From: Thuidium tamariscinum
Lineage: Eukaryota > Streptophyta > Bryopsida > Hypnales > Thuidiaceae
DNA length: 64,000 nucleotides
Assembly (NCBI GenBank): GCA_947034885.2
Contig: OX344749.2
Location: 9,191,501-9,255,500, forward strand
Direction of reading: 5' to 3'
In this document: piece by piece, positions 46,717 to 60,074 of the stretch
How positions within the stretch are numbered: the stretch's first letter is position 1
Layout of the letters: each line of letters begins with the position of its first letter
Made by a program: the position numbers and the translations under genes
The notes under the pieces: generated by a model
What the model was told of the DNA's origin: nothing
The model's database searches: none
What the model saw: only the letters and a program-made list of their open reading frames with translations

Positions 46717-48388
46717 TATCGAATAAAGGTCATTGCAAGAAAACCTTGTCCTTTTAAGTCCCCTTGGCCTTGGACAAGTGGTTTGCTACTCATAACTTTT
46801 GCATAGTATGTTTGTTTGCTATGAAATTTGAAGTGAAGGTACATGTGATAGTTGTAGACATTGAATAATTTTTTATTATTTTTTTAATTTATTTTACTAT
46901 TTTTACATTGCCCCCAATTGGATGTATATCTTGTCCATTTTGAGGGATTTTAGTACTATTTCCACCCCAAAAATACAAATTTGAAGGTGAAAATTTGAAG
47001 GGAATCAAAGACTTCTATTCTCGAGGAGATAACTCGTGATTTTTAAAAAACTATGTGAGTTAAAAGATAGGGTTCATTTAATTCAAAGGAGATCAATTTT
47101 ATATAATATGTAGGGCTACTATAAGGTCCTTAAAATGCCACATGGCCTATTATGTATAAATTAGGCTATGCAAAAACATCATTTGGTAGGATTTTTTATT
47201 AATAAATTAGCCTTCTTAAATAGGGTCCATACAAATTTTTTGTAGTACAATGAATATATATGTATACAAATTTTTTTAAGTGAATGATAAAACTTATACA
47301 ATCCAGTAAATCTAAGGATTTTTTTCTTCACATTTGTTGCAGCTGTCAAATAATGTTAGCATATGTATACCAATCTTTTCATAAATATACCAACAATGTG
47401 ATAGCATGTAAGTTAATTGATGTAAGAATCTACCATTCCAAGATAGAAGAGTTGAGCTGTAAATTTTCAATGATGTTGTACTATGGGGCCAATTTGTATT
47501 CACACAAAATACCCGTTGAAAAATAGTTCTAGGGTTTGTGGTAACTTACCTCTACTCCACAGCAACTAAAGTTGCTAAAAATATTGCAATTGTTGTCTCA
47601 CACCTTTGATGCATTTTTATGTAAGGTAGATAGGATTTCAAACTGATTTTTTTACTTTTTTTTGTTGTTTTGAGAGTTTAAGGTTGCTAGGTGATTGCTA
47701 TTTTTGGTGGAGCTACTTATCTATAGCAACTATTGATCTACATAACTTGTTGATTTACAACAATTGCATAGAATTTTTTCCATGCTTTGACACTATAAAC
47801 TCTAGATTTGCCTCAACTACTTGTACATGTGCTTGTAAATGTTTAGAATCATCTTCTTTTCACTAGTGTTTTATGAACACTCTTTTAATTTTTGATTCTA
47901 AACTCAAACCATTGCAAATGCATATATATAAAAAAAATATATGGTCTCTATATTATAGTAGAGGTCATATTCAGGTATTAATCTACACTATTTTTAGAGT
48001 GTCAATTTCTCATGTTGATGTTACAATGCTAGTATTGGTATTTTTCTTAGTTTTAGCATCATAATTATGTTTAATGCTTTTATAATGTTGTTTGTTATTC
48101 ACCATATTAAGTTGTTTAGAATACATGGTATAGAATTTAGAAATATTTAAAACTAATGTTTCATTTCATTCTTTTATTTGTCATTTGGTATTGTACTACA
48201 ATACAAATAGTGCATATATAAAAAAAAGTGTATATGTAAGATACTAGTTTTATAGTTTGTATTGTATACAAGTATAAAAAAATTAGACATGTAAGTTTCG
48301 TATATAAGATAGCCCAACTATAAAATCCATATGAATGAATTTATAAAAAATCATAGGATATTAAAAATATGCCCTTGATATCTTTATT

Positions 48389-48391
<3 letters not shown>

Positions 48392-48440
<49 letters not shown>
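48392..48440 (+). repeat. (TA)n microsatellite
   Basis: About 24 uninterrupted TA dinucleotides in AT-rich DNA. Confidence 0.95.
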
Positions 48441-48444
<4 letters not shown>

Positions 48445-49400
48445 TGATCATCTTAATTACTATAATAAATGTAAATAGCCCCATGTTAAATACCATCTTC
48501 ATGCACGTGTATACTTAAAATTACAAGGAGTGATCTCCCCGGGCTTCTACTATAGTTACACAAGCTTGTAAAGTGATTTTAAGAAAATAATTAAGTATTC
48601 ACCTTCTTCATGCGCTCAAAGTGCACTTCTTTTATGCATGTGAAGAAAACTCTTTTTTTTTCTTTGAAGATGCAAATGGTTGAAAAAGAGAATCTTCAAG
48701 TAAAAAAAATGAATTTTTTAGGATTATTTTAGGATTTTTAATAATATTTCCTAAAAATCAAATTTCAAAGTACCTATTTTCATACATTTTCCATCATTTT
48801 TTTAGAGTACATAACTTTTAAAGAGAGTTTTCTAGGTCAAAATTTTCACTCACATATTGTTTAGAGTACTTTACAAATTATCCATATTTTGTTTCATTTA
48901 AAAAATAATAATTCCAAAGTCACAATATAACAATATTGAAGCCATTTTGAGCGAAAAACGTGTTCTTAATGCTTTAATTTTCTTAAACTTCAAAATTAAA
49001 TATCTTTTAAGTGGTTGGTCAAAATACCACAAAATAAAGTCTATGCACCCTTTTTCATAGAAGAATTTCTAACAACACTAAGATTGCAATCTGGAGATGC
49101 ATAGTCAAGGAGGTCTCATTGTAATAAACAGAACAAAACAAATAATCTAATTTAATGTATGTATTTAGTGTGCCCTATGCCATTGCCGCAGTCAAAATGA
49201 AAATTATATATATATATATTCAATATCTTTTCTTTTAGAAGTCAAAATATCATGAAACAAAGCTTTTACATCCCTTCTTGTTCAAGACTTCTTGATTGTA
49301 CCAAGATTGTAATTCAAGGATGCATAGTCTAAGAGATCTTATAGTAACAAAAAACAAAAAACAAAAAACAAACTTACAAACATCCTAATTTTATGTATAG

Positions 49401-50225
49401 AATTTGTCAGAATTCAACAAACCAATAGTCATCCTTCCCAAAGTTGATTTGTAAAGCAAGGCCAACAGGGGAGACATTGGTCCTAAAAAAGGCCTAGTGC
49501 CTTCATAACATTATTAATGTACTCCCTTTTGTTCCCTCAAAATCTAGAGCTTCTGAAGAGTGCCCAACCAATCTTGACGTCATAGTATTGACAACTCAAA
49601 GATGTAGGACCAATTGAAACCAAAGCATTATAATTTAAGTCTCCCCCTTATATCAAAGGGCGGATGATACTTCCACTTGGAAGGAGGTATAGCAAGTACT
49701 GTAGTGAACAATGTTACTGGAATATACTTGTGCCAATGCCACCACCAAAGTGAAAGTAACAATGATTTTTTAATGCCATGATCAAAGTGAAAGTAAAAGT
49801 GATTTTTTAATTTTGGAGTTCTAAGTTCAATAACTTTCACACCGTCCATCCAAGGGCCAGGACACAAAGCCCATGCACCTCGGCTCTTCGCAGATCTTTC
49901 CAACGCTACCTCACCAGAAACCAAGAACGCAAATAGTAACTTAGATCCCCTCCTTCCCCCACGCGGCTTCTGATCGCACTCCAAGACCGCTTGTGTCATC
50001 ACCTCCACCACGTTCCCTTTCTCAGGCAACTACAGTCTCCGCCCCACTCATGTGCCCAAACCCTCTCACATCTCACCAGATCCCACCTCTGTTTACGTTT
50101 CCAACTTTCGAGACCAGTGTTCAGAGATTGTTTGCGGGTCGTGGATTTGGATTTGGAGCTGGAGCTGGAGTTGGGTTTGTGAGGAGGAGGAGTTTGGATT
50201 GATTGATTGATTGGGTTGGACAGCC
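49401..50225. other. 5' flank of the squalene synthase gene
   Basis: AT content falls sharply from about 49850. The stretch 49990-50225 is C/T-rich on the + strand and probably holds the promoter and 5' UTR. An open frame at 49628-50029 on the minus strand has no family features. Confidence 0.45.
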
Positions 50226-53200
50226 ATGGGGATGCTGGGGACTTTGATGCGGCACCCGGACGAGATCTCGCCCCTCGTCAAGCTCAAGATCGCCGCAATG
50301 CAGGCGCAACGGGCGATTCCCAAAGACAAAAACCTCGCATTTTGCTACCGGATGCTCACGCGCGTGTCCCGGAGCTTCTCGATTGTTATCCAGCAGCTGC
50401 AACCCGAGCTGCGGGATGCGGTAAGCTTGGAAGATTTTTTGTAGTTTCGTCCTTTCTTTCCCGTGTTGCATTGGGTGAGTTCGTTCTTGGATGAGATCGA
50501 AACGTGGTTTGGAGAGGCTTTTAGTTTGTGGGATCATTTCGAATGCCGCTGTGTGCTTGGGGCTTAGTAACTTGCTTGTGCTATTAATTCTTATGCTGTG
50601 TGAGTTTACACGCAATGCTCTTTATTCTTTTCAACTCGGGAATCAACATTCTCAGTTTGGATGTGTGATGAGGGTGCTATAGCAGATAATAGTGCGGTAA
50701 TGAAAGTGCAGGATGCTGCTTTTGGTCATAATGAAGAGGTTTTGAGTGTACTTTTTTTCTTCCCTCGTAGTGATTCTTCGAGACTTGAACGCCAAGAGTG
50801 ATTTTTTATGAAACTTTTGAACATTTAGGTCAAATGCTTCATTACAGAGATATGGATGATCACTTGCGACTTTTCGAGGTTTAGGGCTTTTGCCACTAAG
50901 ACCTAATGCAAAAGTCTGGCATTTGAAGAATGCGTCAATTTCAACCAAGAAGCTTAGATATGGCCTCTTGTTTTTTCTAGTAGTTTTGAGTAAGTTGTGT
51001 GGAGGCTTGGTTTTCTCCAATTTCATTTGTTTTGTGGCCAGATGTCCTTCTTTTGATTACGGTAATATGAAATTGGACCCCATCCGAAGTATATTTTCTC
51101 TACATGATGAATGAAACCGGTCATTACGGATAAACAAGTTAATCTAAGATAGATATTTATGGCGCTGTGCAGGTCTGTGTTTTCTACTTGGTGTTGCGCA
51201 GTCTTGACACCGTTGGTAAGAATTTCATTGCGCCTGTCAACCCACACATCTATTTACTGTGTTAGAAACGTTTTATGGCGTTTATCAATCACTCGCTTTG
51301 TATGTGCAATTCCTTACGTGGCTATAAGATGTTCTTTTTGAAGGCTTACTTTGCATTAACTGTTTATCGCATTGGCAGAGGATGACATGGCGATTCCAAT
51401 AGACATCAAGGTCCCAATTCTCAAGGCATTTCACAAGCATATCTATGATCCTTCGTGGAAGTTCTCTTGTAAGTTTATCTTCCTCCCCACGTGAATACTT
51501 TATTTCCTATCGAGAGACAGTTTATCGCTCTGCTTAGCGCATGTTTTGGTGCTAATTCTTTTATGTTGAAGTCCACTTATCCACTTTGTTTTGTGTGAAT
51601 CGAAACAAGGCCTGGTCTGACTTGACCTTGGATAATTACCTTGCCGTGAATCTACGGTTTCCAATAGGAAATACTTTTCGGCTCTATTTCAAGAACTGCC
51701 TGTTTGCTATCACATGAGGCTTGATGGTCGTGTGCGTGAGAATGTTAGGTGGTGAGAAGGACTACAAGGAGCTGATGAACAAATTCGAATTTGTATCGAA
51801 CGCCTTCTTGAATCTGGACGAGGGGTATCTCTCTTGCCATCCTTTTTCTCTTGCAAGATTGACCACACATCTGAGCCGATGAGCAATCACATCATATATT
51901 TTCATAGTAGAGTCATTTCTTTTGATGAAGACCTCTGCATTTTCAATCGTATTATTTGTCTTCTTTGTCGCAAACTTCAATCGATTGAATGTATGGTTCT
52001 CGATGGTTTTTCTTTATGAGGGTTGTATTTTAAAGCTGTCTCATTGCGTTGTTAGTATCAGATCTGCAATACTTTTTAAAGTCGAGTTGACAAGGCAGTG
52101 CTGTCTATGAAAAGACCTCTGGAATATAACGTTGAGGACCTGGCTCATGATTAAATAGGTATCAAAAAGTGATTGTGGAAATGACTGATCGCATGGGATC
52201 TGGGATGGCAAAGTTCATCGAATCTGAGGTACGTGGTACGATAGGAGCTCGTCAAGGAACGTATTCTACATTCCTTTCAAGCTCTGGATTATCGTTGTTT
52301 TTTCTCCATGGCTTGGGTAAAACAAAGAGTTTTCCAACTATTATTTCAATATCTCATGGCTTCATTTGATTTTTCCATAATTATGTTTCTATGCCCCACA
52401 CAGGTGATTACAACAGAGGACTACGACGAATATTGTCACTACGTTGCTGGCATTGTGGGCTTGGGTTTATCTCGCCTGTTTTATTCCTCTGGTCTTGAGG
52501 CGTTTCAACCAGATGAGCTCTCAAATTCCATGGGCCTCTTCCTTCAGGTGCTTCCTAGTGCATGTTTCTTCGTCACCTTTGAAGTGCATAGTTGGGAATT
52601 CGCAAGCATTCTATGTTGATTTCGCTGCATCTTAAGTTTTTTGTGCGTCGTGCTCTACTCAACTTCATATCGTGTCCTGAAGTCTTTCCAGGGGATTCTT
52701 GGTTTTCCGTTCTGACCAGCTATGAGAGTTGAACTGAAGATGCTCTTTTTCCTCTCAGAAAACGAACATCATAAGAGACTACCTTGAGGACATTAATGAG
52801 ATTCCACGTCCTCGAATGTTTTGGCCACATGAAATTTGGGGCAGGTTCGCAACTAAGCTTGAGGTGAGAAAACCATTTTAATTAATTCGAATAAATCTGA
52901 ATGGCATTGATCCATGGATTGGTTTAACTGGTTCAGATACCAATCAGTCTGTATGATGACTTAAAAGTTTGTTTATCTATCTGACTGCTTCCTGATGAAA
53001 TGACATAACTCACAGGATTTGAAGCACGAGGACAACTCAGAAAATGCTGTGAGATGCCTGAACGCAATGATTACGAATGCTCTAGCGCATGCGATAGACA
53101 GTCTCAAATACATGGAAGCTATTGAAGATGAAGCGAATCTGCGATTTTGTGCCATTCCTCAGGTTTGATATCACCATTTCATGAGATGATCCAGAGCAAT

Positions 53201-54739
53201 TGTATGGACGTGCATCTTGCTGGTGCTTACGACTTTGTTTCTTTGAGATCAATTGTTGAATTCAGCACAAGATAATTTTGCTATTTGTAGCTGGAGACAG
53301 TCGCCCGAGCAATCCCACAGTGGCCGTTTTCCAGGTACTTCAGCACTCATGAATTTTTCTAATTGAGTCGGCCTTGCCCCTGAACAGATTATGGCGATTG
53401 GAACACTGGCCGAGTGCTACAACAACATTAATGTCTTCAGAGGAGTTGTAAAGATTAGACGAGGTGAGTTTTCTTTTTTCCTGGTTCTCTTCAACAGAGC
53501 GCTTATCTGAAGGATGCACAATCTACCAAACTGCAGCATATCTTATGACTAAGTCAAACTTGATCGTATCCACTGCAGGAATAACTGCCAAAGTTATGTT
53601 GACTAGCACAATGGGCGATGTGTATGGGACTTTCTCTGATTTCTCCACGAAGATCGAGAAGAAGGTATGTCACAATCTTAGGCTGCGTGATTTTGGTCTT
53701 CAATTCCGCAACATGTATATGTCCATGTTGGCATCTGTCTGCACCTCTGTATTTAAAGATGAACAGAATTTCCAAGAGACTTGCTACACTAGAGAGAAAG
53801 TGGAGGAAAGGTATTGTGAAGTGAAAGGATGTCATTCAGTCATTGATCTTCTAGAGCGCGTGGCTACCACTTTAGAAGAACACTGCAGAGGTTGAGAAGT
53901 CCCTTTTCTCATTCAGTCATGCTTAGAACATCCTGTGTGGCACATAAAAGACTGCATGGCAGTCAAGAAGCAATTGTTTTTCTTGGCACTGTTGCTTGGA
54001 AGTCCGTGACCTTGGGGAAAGGAGAAACGTTTACTTGTTACGGTTGGCGGAAGTGATATCAACTACCGTTGTAGTTTCAGCCTTAGTTTACACGCCCGGC
54101 AACTCAAGCTTACGGAGTTGTTGGGTGGCGCAGATCGATGACAATGATGATTCCGCATCAGTAACACGTAAACATATTGAGGCAATAAAGGAGTACTGCG
54201 ATTCTCACTTACTTGAGCCGTATGTTTCTCTTTTCCTTTTCCCAACGCTGCAGAAGAATTTCATTAACATTATTTCTGTATATGTGTTACTTTCTCTTTG
54301 AACTAGAAGCTTTCTTCGGATGATTTGCTGAAGTCAGTTATTAGGGCCAAGTTGGAGATCTAGTACCAGCTCGTTGAGCTATTCTGTCTTTGGTTATATC
54401 TGCAGGCGAGTGTTCACAATAGACCAAGAAACTGGCCTGGACTTTTTAATGGTACGTACCTTTCATAGCGCTTGGTATCAGATTCTCTTGAATATTTTTT
54501 TCATGTTATGGTTCATGTAATATGTTTTTTTCATGTTTTTTCATGTTATTTTTTTCAGACACTTGAAGGAGAGTGGTCTTGAGAAGCAAGATCATCATAT
54601 AACTATCGTTGCAATTTAGATCGACGGTTGAAATGCTCAACGACTGTTACACTAATGATTGTTATTTTGGTGTTCACAGATTCTTGTTGTTCTCTTGCTC
54701 ATGGGCTTCATGATGTATATGCTTTTCAACAACTGGTAA
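50226..54739 (+). CDS. SQS: Squalene synthase (farnesyl-diphosphate farnesyltransferase), 13 exons
   Basis: A 407-aa enzyme joining two farnesyl diphosphates through presqualene diphosphate to squalene with NADPH, the first committed step to sterols, at the ER membrane. Exons: 50226-50420, 51173-51215, 51379-51468, 51749-51824, 52159-52228, 52404-52547, 52759-52863, 53016-53162, 53388-53463, 53579-53664, 54134-54219, 54406-54451, 54680-54739. All are GT-AG and phases close. The two Asp-rich motifs are intact: DTVEDD (residues 77-82) and DYLED (213-217). YCHYVAG and the [15 protein letters not shown] blocks are present. The last exon encodes a hydrophobic tail ([19 protein letters not shown], 389-407) that would anchor the protein in the ER. 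The start [14 protein letters not shown] matches the family N-terminus; an in-frame ATG at 50211 is less likely. Length and exon number are usual for plants. It stands alone, with no pathway neighbour. Confidence 0.97.
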
Positions 54740-55972
54740 CGACACCGGGAATGCAACCTCTGTGTAGTTGGCCTTCGTCAACCACACCACTTCTCAACCT
54801 TCCAAATTTCTATGTTGTTAGCTTTGGAGAACTCGACGTCAGTAGGTCTTTACTAGTTTCACCCACTTGTAGATGTGATCCAGTGTGATTCTGATCCTGG
54901 GGAGGAAACGGGAGGGTATTGATGTTAAGATTATACCCACGGTTTGAGGCGAAGGTGGTATGCATCGAGTCAGAATTCAATCTCATGTGCATATGAGATT
55001 GAATTCTGATTCTTGTAGTTTTTTAGTTTGTACTCTACATTCCATGCAGTACTAAATATTGTTACACTTTCCAGTAACCAGACTGCATTTGAGAAGCATG
55101 ATTTTGATTAGCCAAACACATGTGGATATCATTAATCATTTTTATTATAGCAAGTCGGTTTCGAATTTATCGCTCCTGCTTGCTACTTCTGCTTTTTCTT
55201 CAGATCATCAGCAGGCTGATAGAGTATGCACCTACCACATCCTTTCGCAGAGGATCAAGCATGTGATGGACAGTTTCATTGTTATGTACAGAACTTTGCT
55301 CCTTTGAGATTGAATCAGGTAAATTGTACTGACCTTCCTGGGTGTGAAAGAGTATCTGTGAATTCTTGAAAGGGGCCATCAGATTAACTGATTTGTTGTT
55401 GACTTGTAAGACATTCGCACACTTGAGAACGGCGCACATTCCTCATGAATCATGATACATTCATGTTTGATCAATTGGGCCTTCTAAGCAATCTGACTTG
55501 GAGATTATGCACATGTAGTGAAAGTTGTGTTTCAGGTCTTCTTAGCAATATTCTTAGAGGTTATGGGCATGTATTGAAAATTGGGTTTCCACCATTGGTA
55601 TGCAATGATGTAATCATTCCTTCTGATTAATTTATCCTTAACGATGGTTGTTCACGATTGTGGCTATTTGATATAGAATATGCTTGTTATTATTTTAGAA
55701 CATAAATGGATCTAGCTCTATTTTTGAGGAAATTCTGGTGCAATACGTTTGGATACGTTTAGAGTGTTATTTGAATGCTGTAAGAATAAGTGACAGATTT
55801 TCAAAATTTTGCTTATGATTGTTCCAAAACATGAGCAGGCTTTTATTCTTTGACAATACAATACTGTATGTTTAGAGATGTTTGCTTGGACTATGTGCAA
55901 CTTGAATGCCCAATCTGAAAATCTTATACCAAATTGCCCCGAAGAACAAAAATGTTTGTTTTGAGGGTTTAA
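54740..55972. other. 3' flank of squalene synthase
   Basis: Probable 3' UTR and downstream DNA. Apart from the hairpin at 54970-55009 I see nothing supportable. Confidence 0.4.
54970..55009. other. Perfect 17-bp inverted repeat, 6-nt loop
   Basis: TCAGAATTCAATCTCAT, loop GTGCAT, then its exact reverse complement. It lies 231 bp past the squalene synthase stop, so it could be in the 3' UTR as an RNA hairpin, or be a small foldback. Confidence 0.8.
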
Positions 55973-56850
55973 CCCTTGAACGTCTGGCTAGTGATTGTAG
56001 AAATCATCCCGTAGGGCACTATGATGACATCCTTTATTAAAAAAGAAAGAAAAGAAGAAAAAGTGTTCATTGGAGGTTAAATTGTTATGCATGATTTCTC
56101 CTTTTAGTACAAAATTTCAAGGATGAATAATTGCACTTCTATCCTACTAATAGAAAGATTCTTTGTTGGTCAACAAAAAAACACTTGTGGCATTAAGGAT
56201 CCAACACCAATTGTGAGGGTAATGACAATGGACAATATTTCTACTATTGTGGTATAATCTTGGATTCCTTACTTGTATCTATATGTGTTTATACATGATT
56301 TTTCATCTCAATCTATCCTTAATCCTTGAAAGGACATATTGGTGGCCATAGAAATCTGCATTTTGATATTGTGTGACATCTGGTTTGAATAAACCAAATA
56401 TACTCATTGGAAGTCAAAGTATTGTAGAAGATCTCCCTTTTCCACTAGGGCTTTTTTTTCTTGGCTTTCTAATGTTAGATTGCACCAAAAAATTAATTTG
56501 GCTTAGAAATGGCAAAAAATTGTGAGGTTTATAGTTGAAAGACTTTGAATCATTAAAAAAACTTAGATGACATTGCCAAGCTGTGAATGAAAACATAATT
56601 TCAAACATGTGATACTTACGAATGCAATATTTTCTATCCAATATGTAGATGAATGTTGAAATTTGGAGCACCAATATAACATTTTATATTGTCACTCTAA
56701 CACTTCATGGAAAATGAAAAACAAAAACAAAAACAAAAAAAACAGCTTTCCACCCCTAATACCAAAGGATGAATAGTTGCGCTTCTGTCCCAGAAGGGAA
56801 GATTCTTTGTCATTCATTGGACACAAATCGTCCGCCTCAACGTTGAAGGG
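55973..56850. mobile_element. piggyBac-like TTAA-flanked element
   Basis: An 878-bp segment between TTAA at 55969-55972 and 56851-56854. The ends are CCCTTGAACGTC and, reverse-complemented, CCCTTCAACGTT. Subterminal blocks also match in direct orientation (GGATGAATAATTGCACTTCT near 56123 and GGATGAATAGTTGCGCTTCT near 56767). No transposase ORF. Confidence 0.65.
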
Positions 56851-56854
56851 TTAA

Positions 56855-59800
56855 CATACAGCCTGATCCACGGCCGTTTTCCAGAGGGATGTAAACTTCA
56901 GCAAGCAAGCTCTTGCACAGTCCTGTCCCCGGATGGACGAACAAGGAACATGCCAGTGGCTTCTACAAAATAATGGCAGCAGTGGAAACTTCAGTTTGGC
57001 AGCCATAGTTCCTGCAGTTGCTCGTGCTGAACATGTTGTCATTTGAGTCACAAAGTTCTGGCCCAGTACGGGATCTGAATCGATTTCATAATCTGCTTTG
57101 CCCACAGTATTAGGGATTTAAAGTAGTGTGGTTCATGTATTATTCATGTGCCTGGTTGAAATATCCCATCTATCATCTATTATATTAAATACACATTGTC
57201 ACACAATTTGTCACGACCCATTGCCACAAATATGGTCACGATTTCATCCCCAATATTTCATCCTATCATCTTGAATGTTTTTCATCCAGTTTTGTAAGAC
57301 CTCAACTGGTTATCCGGTCTATATTCTCCTAAGTTCAATGTTACATTGCAACAGGTCTTGGCTAGTATTAACTTACTTCAACTTATTCTTGTGGTTTATG
57401 TTTGTTACTAGACTTGTCTTATTGCTCGCCAGCATGGATATGATGAGCAGAAACTCTTTTGGGTCTTTAGGATGTCTCATACTCCGGACTGTTTTCTCAA
57501 CATTTCAGAAGATGTCTTGAAGAAAAGCTTGCTTGGGTCCTAAGCTTCATAAGATCAAGTGAACATCAATGATTGAAGAGTTTGTTGCGGGTGCTCTAAG
57601 CTTACTAATTGTGGCACTCGGACACAAGAACATTTCACACTCTGCGACAACATTACAATTTTGATGAGTAATGATGTATTTTTTATTCATTGTGATGAAT
57701 AATGATCTATTTTGATGAAGCTATATTGATCTTTAAATTTGTACTTAACCCCTACGTGCCCAAGGCCTTTTTCACATCAAAATCCACTAAAAACTGCTCA
57801 TTTCTATAGAATTGACCTCTGAAGGTGAGAAAATGAATATTTTGGGTGATGAATCGTAGGATCTTGGGCTAAATTTATATGTGAACATGTGGTAAAATGT
57901 TTGTCAAGTTTGAATGCACACATTGTAAGATATTTGCATTTGAAGTGAAGAAGGAAAAAAAATTGGACCCTCCCTCAAAATTTTAGACCACTTTAACCAT
58001 TACTTGTGGGCACTATTTGCATTGCAGACTTTGAATTTCAAAATCTTCTACATTGAAGGATATGTCATGCATATCTCCACCAAATTTCAAAGGTAACAAA
58101 GCAATGGAATATATTAAAAAAATTGCAATGTATAGATGTGTGACAAAATGACTACACTAAGCTTTCTTACAAATAGAATTTCTACCTTGCACTTTCCACT
58201 TAGAGGAATCCCAATGGTTGATGCTAAGATTCATTTCTTCTTGACAAGAAGAAGAAAATAAATTACAAAACAACCAAAATTTCTACTTTTTACAAAAATT
58301 AGAAGTACATTGTAATCAATTAAGTTCCTAATACATTGGGGACTATTGCAAAAACATCCCTCTTTATTCCTTGCATTTGTTCCCATAAGTTCCTATCATT
58401 TAGAACATCATTTTCCTTGTTCCCATTTGTTTCTATAAATTCCTGAAATTCAATGTATGTTTTATGTATGATTCTATCATTAGAGACTTTCAATTGATCC
58501 CTTGTTCAATGTTCCAATTGTTGCCCTTCTAAAAGTCAAGTGGAATTCCCATAAATTCCCACACTCAACCTTCCATCCTTGCAAAAATTTGAATTAAAAC
58601 AATTATTACTTTTAAATTGTAAGTCCAATTTCATTGAAAATTATGTCCACTGAAAGCTCTTGGAAATCCACATCTTTCTTAAAAATTTCAAAATTGAGGT
58701 CATGGGGACTAGTTCTAAACTCAATTTGACCTCTAATGGAACACTTGGGCATTTTGAGGTTAAATTGTAGATATTGAATGTATATTTTTGTCAACTATTT
58801 ATATGTCAAGCACTACAATTTAATTAAAAAGACAGCATTAAGGATTTCAAGTGTAAAGCAATTGAATGCATTCACTCCTGGTCTAATAAAAAAATTAATT
58901 TAATTCATTCGTGACTAATATTAATCTTGAAAAGACATGCCCATGATTACTTTTTCAAACTTCCAAGTTTCATTCCTTTGAGTGCGCCCATTTTGCAACT
59001 ATGTATGATTTAATTTTTTGTAATTATTTTTCAAAGATGTAATTACTTGTCTCATATAAGTTGCTAATATTTCAGAATTTTTTAGTGAAATTTTGAAATA
59101 AAAGTGAAAAATTTCATATCAAATAAAAATATACTAAATTTTTTTTTAACACTCTCCACAAATGTATATTCTAGTGAAGAATATCATGATGCAAATCATT
59201 TTATTGTATCACTCTAGAATTAGAGAATTAGCACTCTATGGATTAGGTTCATAGTTCAAATTGCAATAAACTATTGAATTTTAGCAATTTTCAAATTGGA
59301 GTAGAGAATAGAATTGACAAAACTTATTCATTTGGTTGAGCTCAAAATTTTAAAAAGGTGAGTTTCACAATTGAAATTCACATCAAGAGCAAAGGCCAAA
59401 GGATTTCAAATTAGACTACATATATGGAAATTTGTTGTTTGAATATGAATCAAGTATTTCTTATGTAAAAAAGTCAAAAATTCCACAATGAGGTAATATT
59501 GAACACCATTCTTGAAAAATGTGTTCAAGCACCTTCTAGAAAAAAACAATGGCCTCTTTTTCCATCTATCTAGTATAATATGATTAAAGGGAGGCAAGAA
59601 GTAAACAAGTCAAAAAGAGAGTTTTTGATTTTCTTTCATCAATGGAAGCCTCAAATTAACAGTGTCAGAAATGTAAATATTCCTTATGATTAATTAATCC
59701 CTCACAAAGTTTGTGAGAGTTTTTTTTTATGATTGTAGCTATTTGATAGAGAATGTACTTAATATTATTTTAGAACACAGAATGGATCTTGTATTATTTC

Positions 59801-60070
59801 AAGGAAATTCTTTTGTACACTTGAACACATGTTTGGAATATGTTATTAAGATACCATAAGAACAAGAGGCAAATTTTTTAATTATGCTTGTGATGGCTTC
59901 CAAAACATGAATAGACTTTTATTCTTGAAATATTGTACTTTTCATGCCTATTTACATCACAACCACACATATGCATAAACTAATCAAGATAGTTTGCCCT
60001 TTATGCGACCCTTTAAGCCTACTTAACTCATCAATGATAATAATAGATATTTCAAGGAACATGCCTTTGT
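56855..60070. other. AT-rich gene-free stretch
   Basis: No supportable gene. It contains copy C of the TCTATTAT repeat (57176-57365) and an orphan TTAACCCCTACGTGCCCAAGG end at about 57747, resembling the TTAA-flanked elements but without a matching right end. Confidence 0.4.
57176..57365 (+). repeat. Dispersed TCTATTAT-start repeat, copy C
   Basis: Begins TCTATTATATTAAATACAC after A and ends TTGGCTAG before T. It shares CACGACCCATTG, AAATATGGTCACG, TTTTTCATCC and TTCTCCTAAGTTCAAT with copies A and B. Confidence 0.55.
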
Positions 60071-60074
60071 TTAA

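Larger units (their letters stand above)
42690..49400 (+). repeat. Degenerate dispersed repeat cluster
   Basis: A recurring unit has the core GCCAYRAAACAAAGTYTRTR, then CACCC..., then GATCTTTCTAACAAYAC, then GGATGCAYAGT and a run of ACAAACAAAAC. Core positions: 42762, 42943, 43001, 43168, 43654, 45855, 49025 and 49248. All are on the same strand, at irregular spacing. Between copies lie other AT-rich DNA and nested insertions (43713-44526, 46160-46716). There are no genes in this 6.7-kb stretch. It looks like an old tandem array or repeated transposon broken up by later insertions. Confidence 0.65.

Noticed and set aside
42690-49400. CRISPR-like or regularly spaced array
   Set aside because: Repeat spacing is irregular, units are degenerate and the genome is eukaryotic.
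53464-53895. 143-aa ORF overlapping the squalene synthase gene
   Set aside because: It is exon 10 read through into flanking introns; the spliced model with GT-AG borders and exact phases explains the coding part.
57747-57770. TTAACCCCTACGTGCCCAAGG as the start of another TTAA element
   Set aside because: No inverted partner end could be found in the window, so it is noted only as an orphan end.
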